DNA from: Paraeggerthella hongkongensis
GTDB taxonomy: Bacteria; Actinomycetota; Coriobacteriia; Coriobacteriales; Eggerthellaceae
Assembly: GCF_003726035.1 (NCBI RefSeq)
Contig: NZ_QICD01000020.1
Span: 1-42,764 of the forward strand
Length of the DNA stretch: 42,764 bases
Direction of reading: 5' to 3'
The notes under the pieces were generated by a model. The model saw nothing but the letters and a program-made list of their open reading frames with translations, was not told the DNA's origin and did no database searches. The position numbers and the translations under genes were made by a program. Positions within the stretch are counted from its first letter, which is position 1. Each line of letters opens with the position of its first letter. Of the stretch, positions 42,638 to 42,764 are shown in pieces.

Positions 42638-42764
42638 CTACGCCGTGATGATGGTGCCGGTCTTGCCCTCGAGGCCCGCGGCGGCGCACTCGAGGCTGGT
42701 GATGAGGGCCTTGCCCTCGGGGAAGGCGCGCACGTACTCGATGCAGGCCTCGACCTTCGGCAGC
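42638..42764 (-). CDS. arcC: Carbamate kinase, C-terminal fragment (runs off the window)
   Basis: The last 41 codons and the stop of a minus-strand gene whose start lies beyond position 42764. LPKVEACIEYVR, then KALITSLECAAAGLEGKTGTII, is the C-terminus of carbamate kinase, with PKVEA and ITSLE as family signatures. The enzyme makes ATP from carbamoyl phosphate, the last step of arginine deiminase or related fermentations. It lies far from lysC and is ended by a hairpin. Only the last part of the gene is visible, so completeness cannot be judged. Confidence 0.85.
   Translation of the reverse strand, partial: LPKVEACIEYVRAFPEGKALITSLECAAAGLEGKTGTIITA

Noticed and set aside
1-42764. tRNA and rRNA genes
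   Set aside because: I scanned intergenic regions for cloverleaf-type ends with CCA and for conserved rRNA segments and saw none.

Overview
The window looks like a chromosomal segment from a high-GC actinobacterium of the class Coriobacteriia, most likely family Eggerthellaceae (Eggerthella/Gordonibacter/Slackia type). This is inferred from gene content, not from a database search. The indicators are a giant fused 2-hydroxyacyl-CoA dehydratase activase, a Tat-exported FAD-dependent reductase next to a 12-TM-type LuxR regulator, a UPF0210 protein and a C-terminal carbamate kinase fragment. No rRNA, tRNA, CRISPR array, IS transposase or phage gene was seen.

Layout. 1-640: a small Lys/Cys-rich protein gene with a promoter-proximal palindrome, then an 84-bp palindromic repeat. 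636-4845 (minus): metG, tatD (interrupted by an in-frame TGA), an FMN-reductase-like flavoprotein and rsmA, each coupled to the next by short gaps or overlaps. 4846-5700: gene-free, with short direct repeats. 5701-8863 (plus): an SDR oxidoreductase, then a secreted lipase-like protein and a membrane-anchored alpha/beta hydrolase that overlap by 4 bp. 8866-14722 (minus): a methionine uptake operon (metQ, metN, metI) followed by a 41-aa membrane peptide, rsmI, a MATE transporter and a YgjP-type metalloprotease. 15038-19684: a lysophospholipase-like hydrolase, a PTS-EIIC-like membrane protein, a glutathione peroxidase (minus) and a membrane glycerophosphodiesterase. 19964-25264 (minus): a TetR regulator and the 1538-aa CoA-dehydratase activase fusion. 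25488-30205 (plus): a biotin cluster birA-bioY-bioB-bioD-bioA. 30416-33612: a UPF0210 protein and the ABC-F protein EttA (minus). 33965-37287: a lower-GC FAD reductase / LuxR pair. 37284-42764 (minus): tlyA, a diguanylate cyclase, asd, lysC and the 3' end of arcC.

The most notable observation is upstream of metQ. A consensus-like promoter is followed by an excellent Shine-Dalgarno sequence and a 41-codon reading frame with 11 methionine codons. After it come a T7-tailed terminator hairpin and a second hairpin with a T5 tail, then metQ. A segment of the leader frame can pair with the 5' arm of the terminator. This is the architecture of a ribosome-mediated transcription attenuator, here apparently sensing methionyl-tRNA instead of using a SAM riboswitch or T-box.

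Other points of interest are the in-frame TGA in tatD, which is followed at once by a hairpin; several long palindromic elements between genes; a biotin cluster without bioF; an 11-codon upstream frame coupled to the glycerophosphodiesterase; and a general pattern of strong gene-end hairpins without T-tracts, unlike the metQ attenuator.
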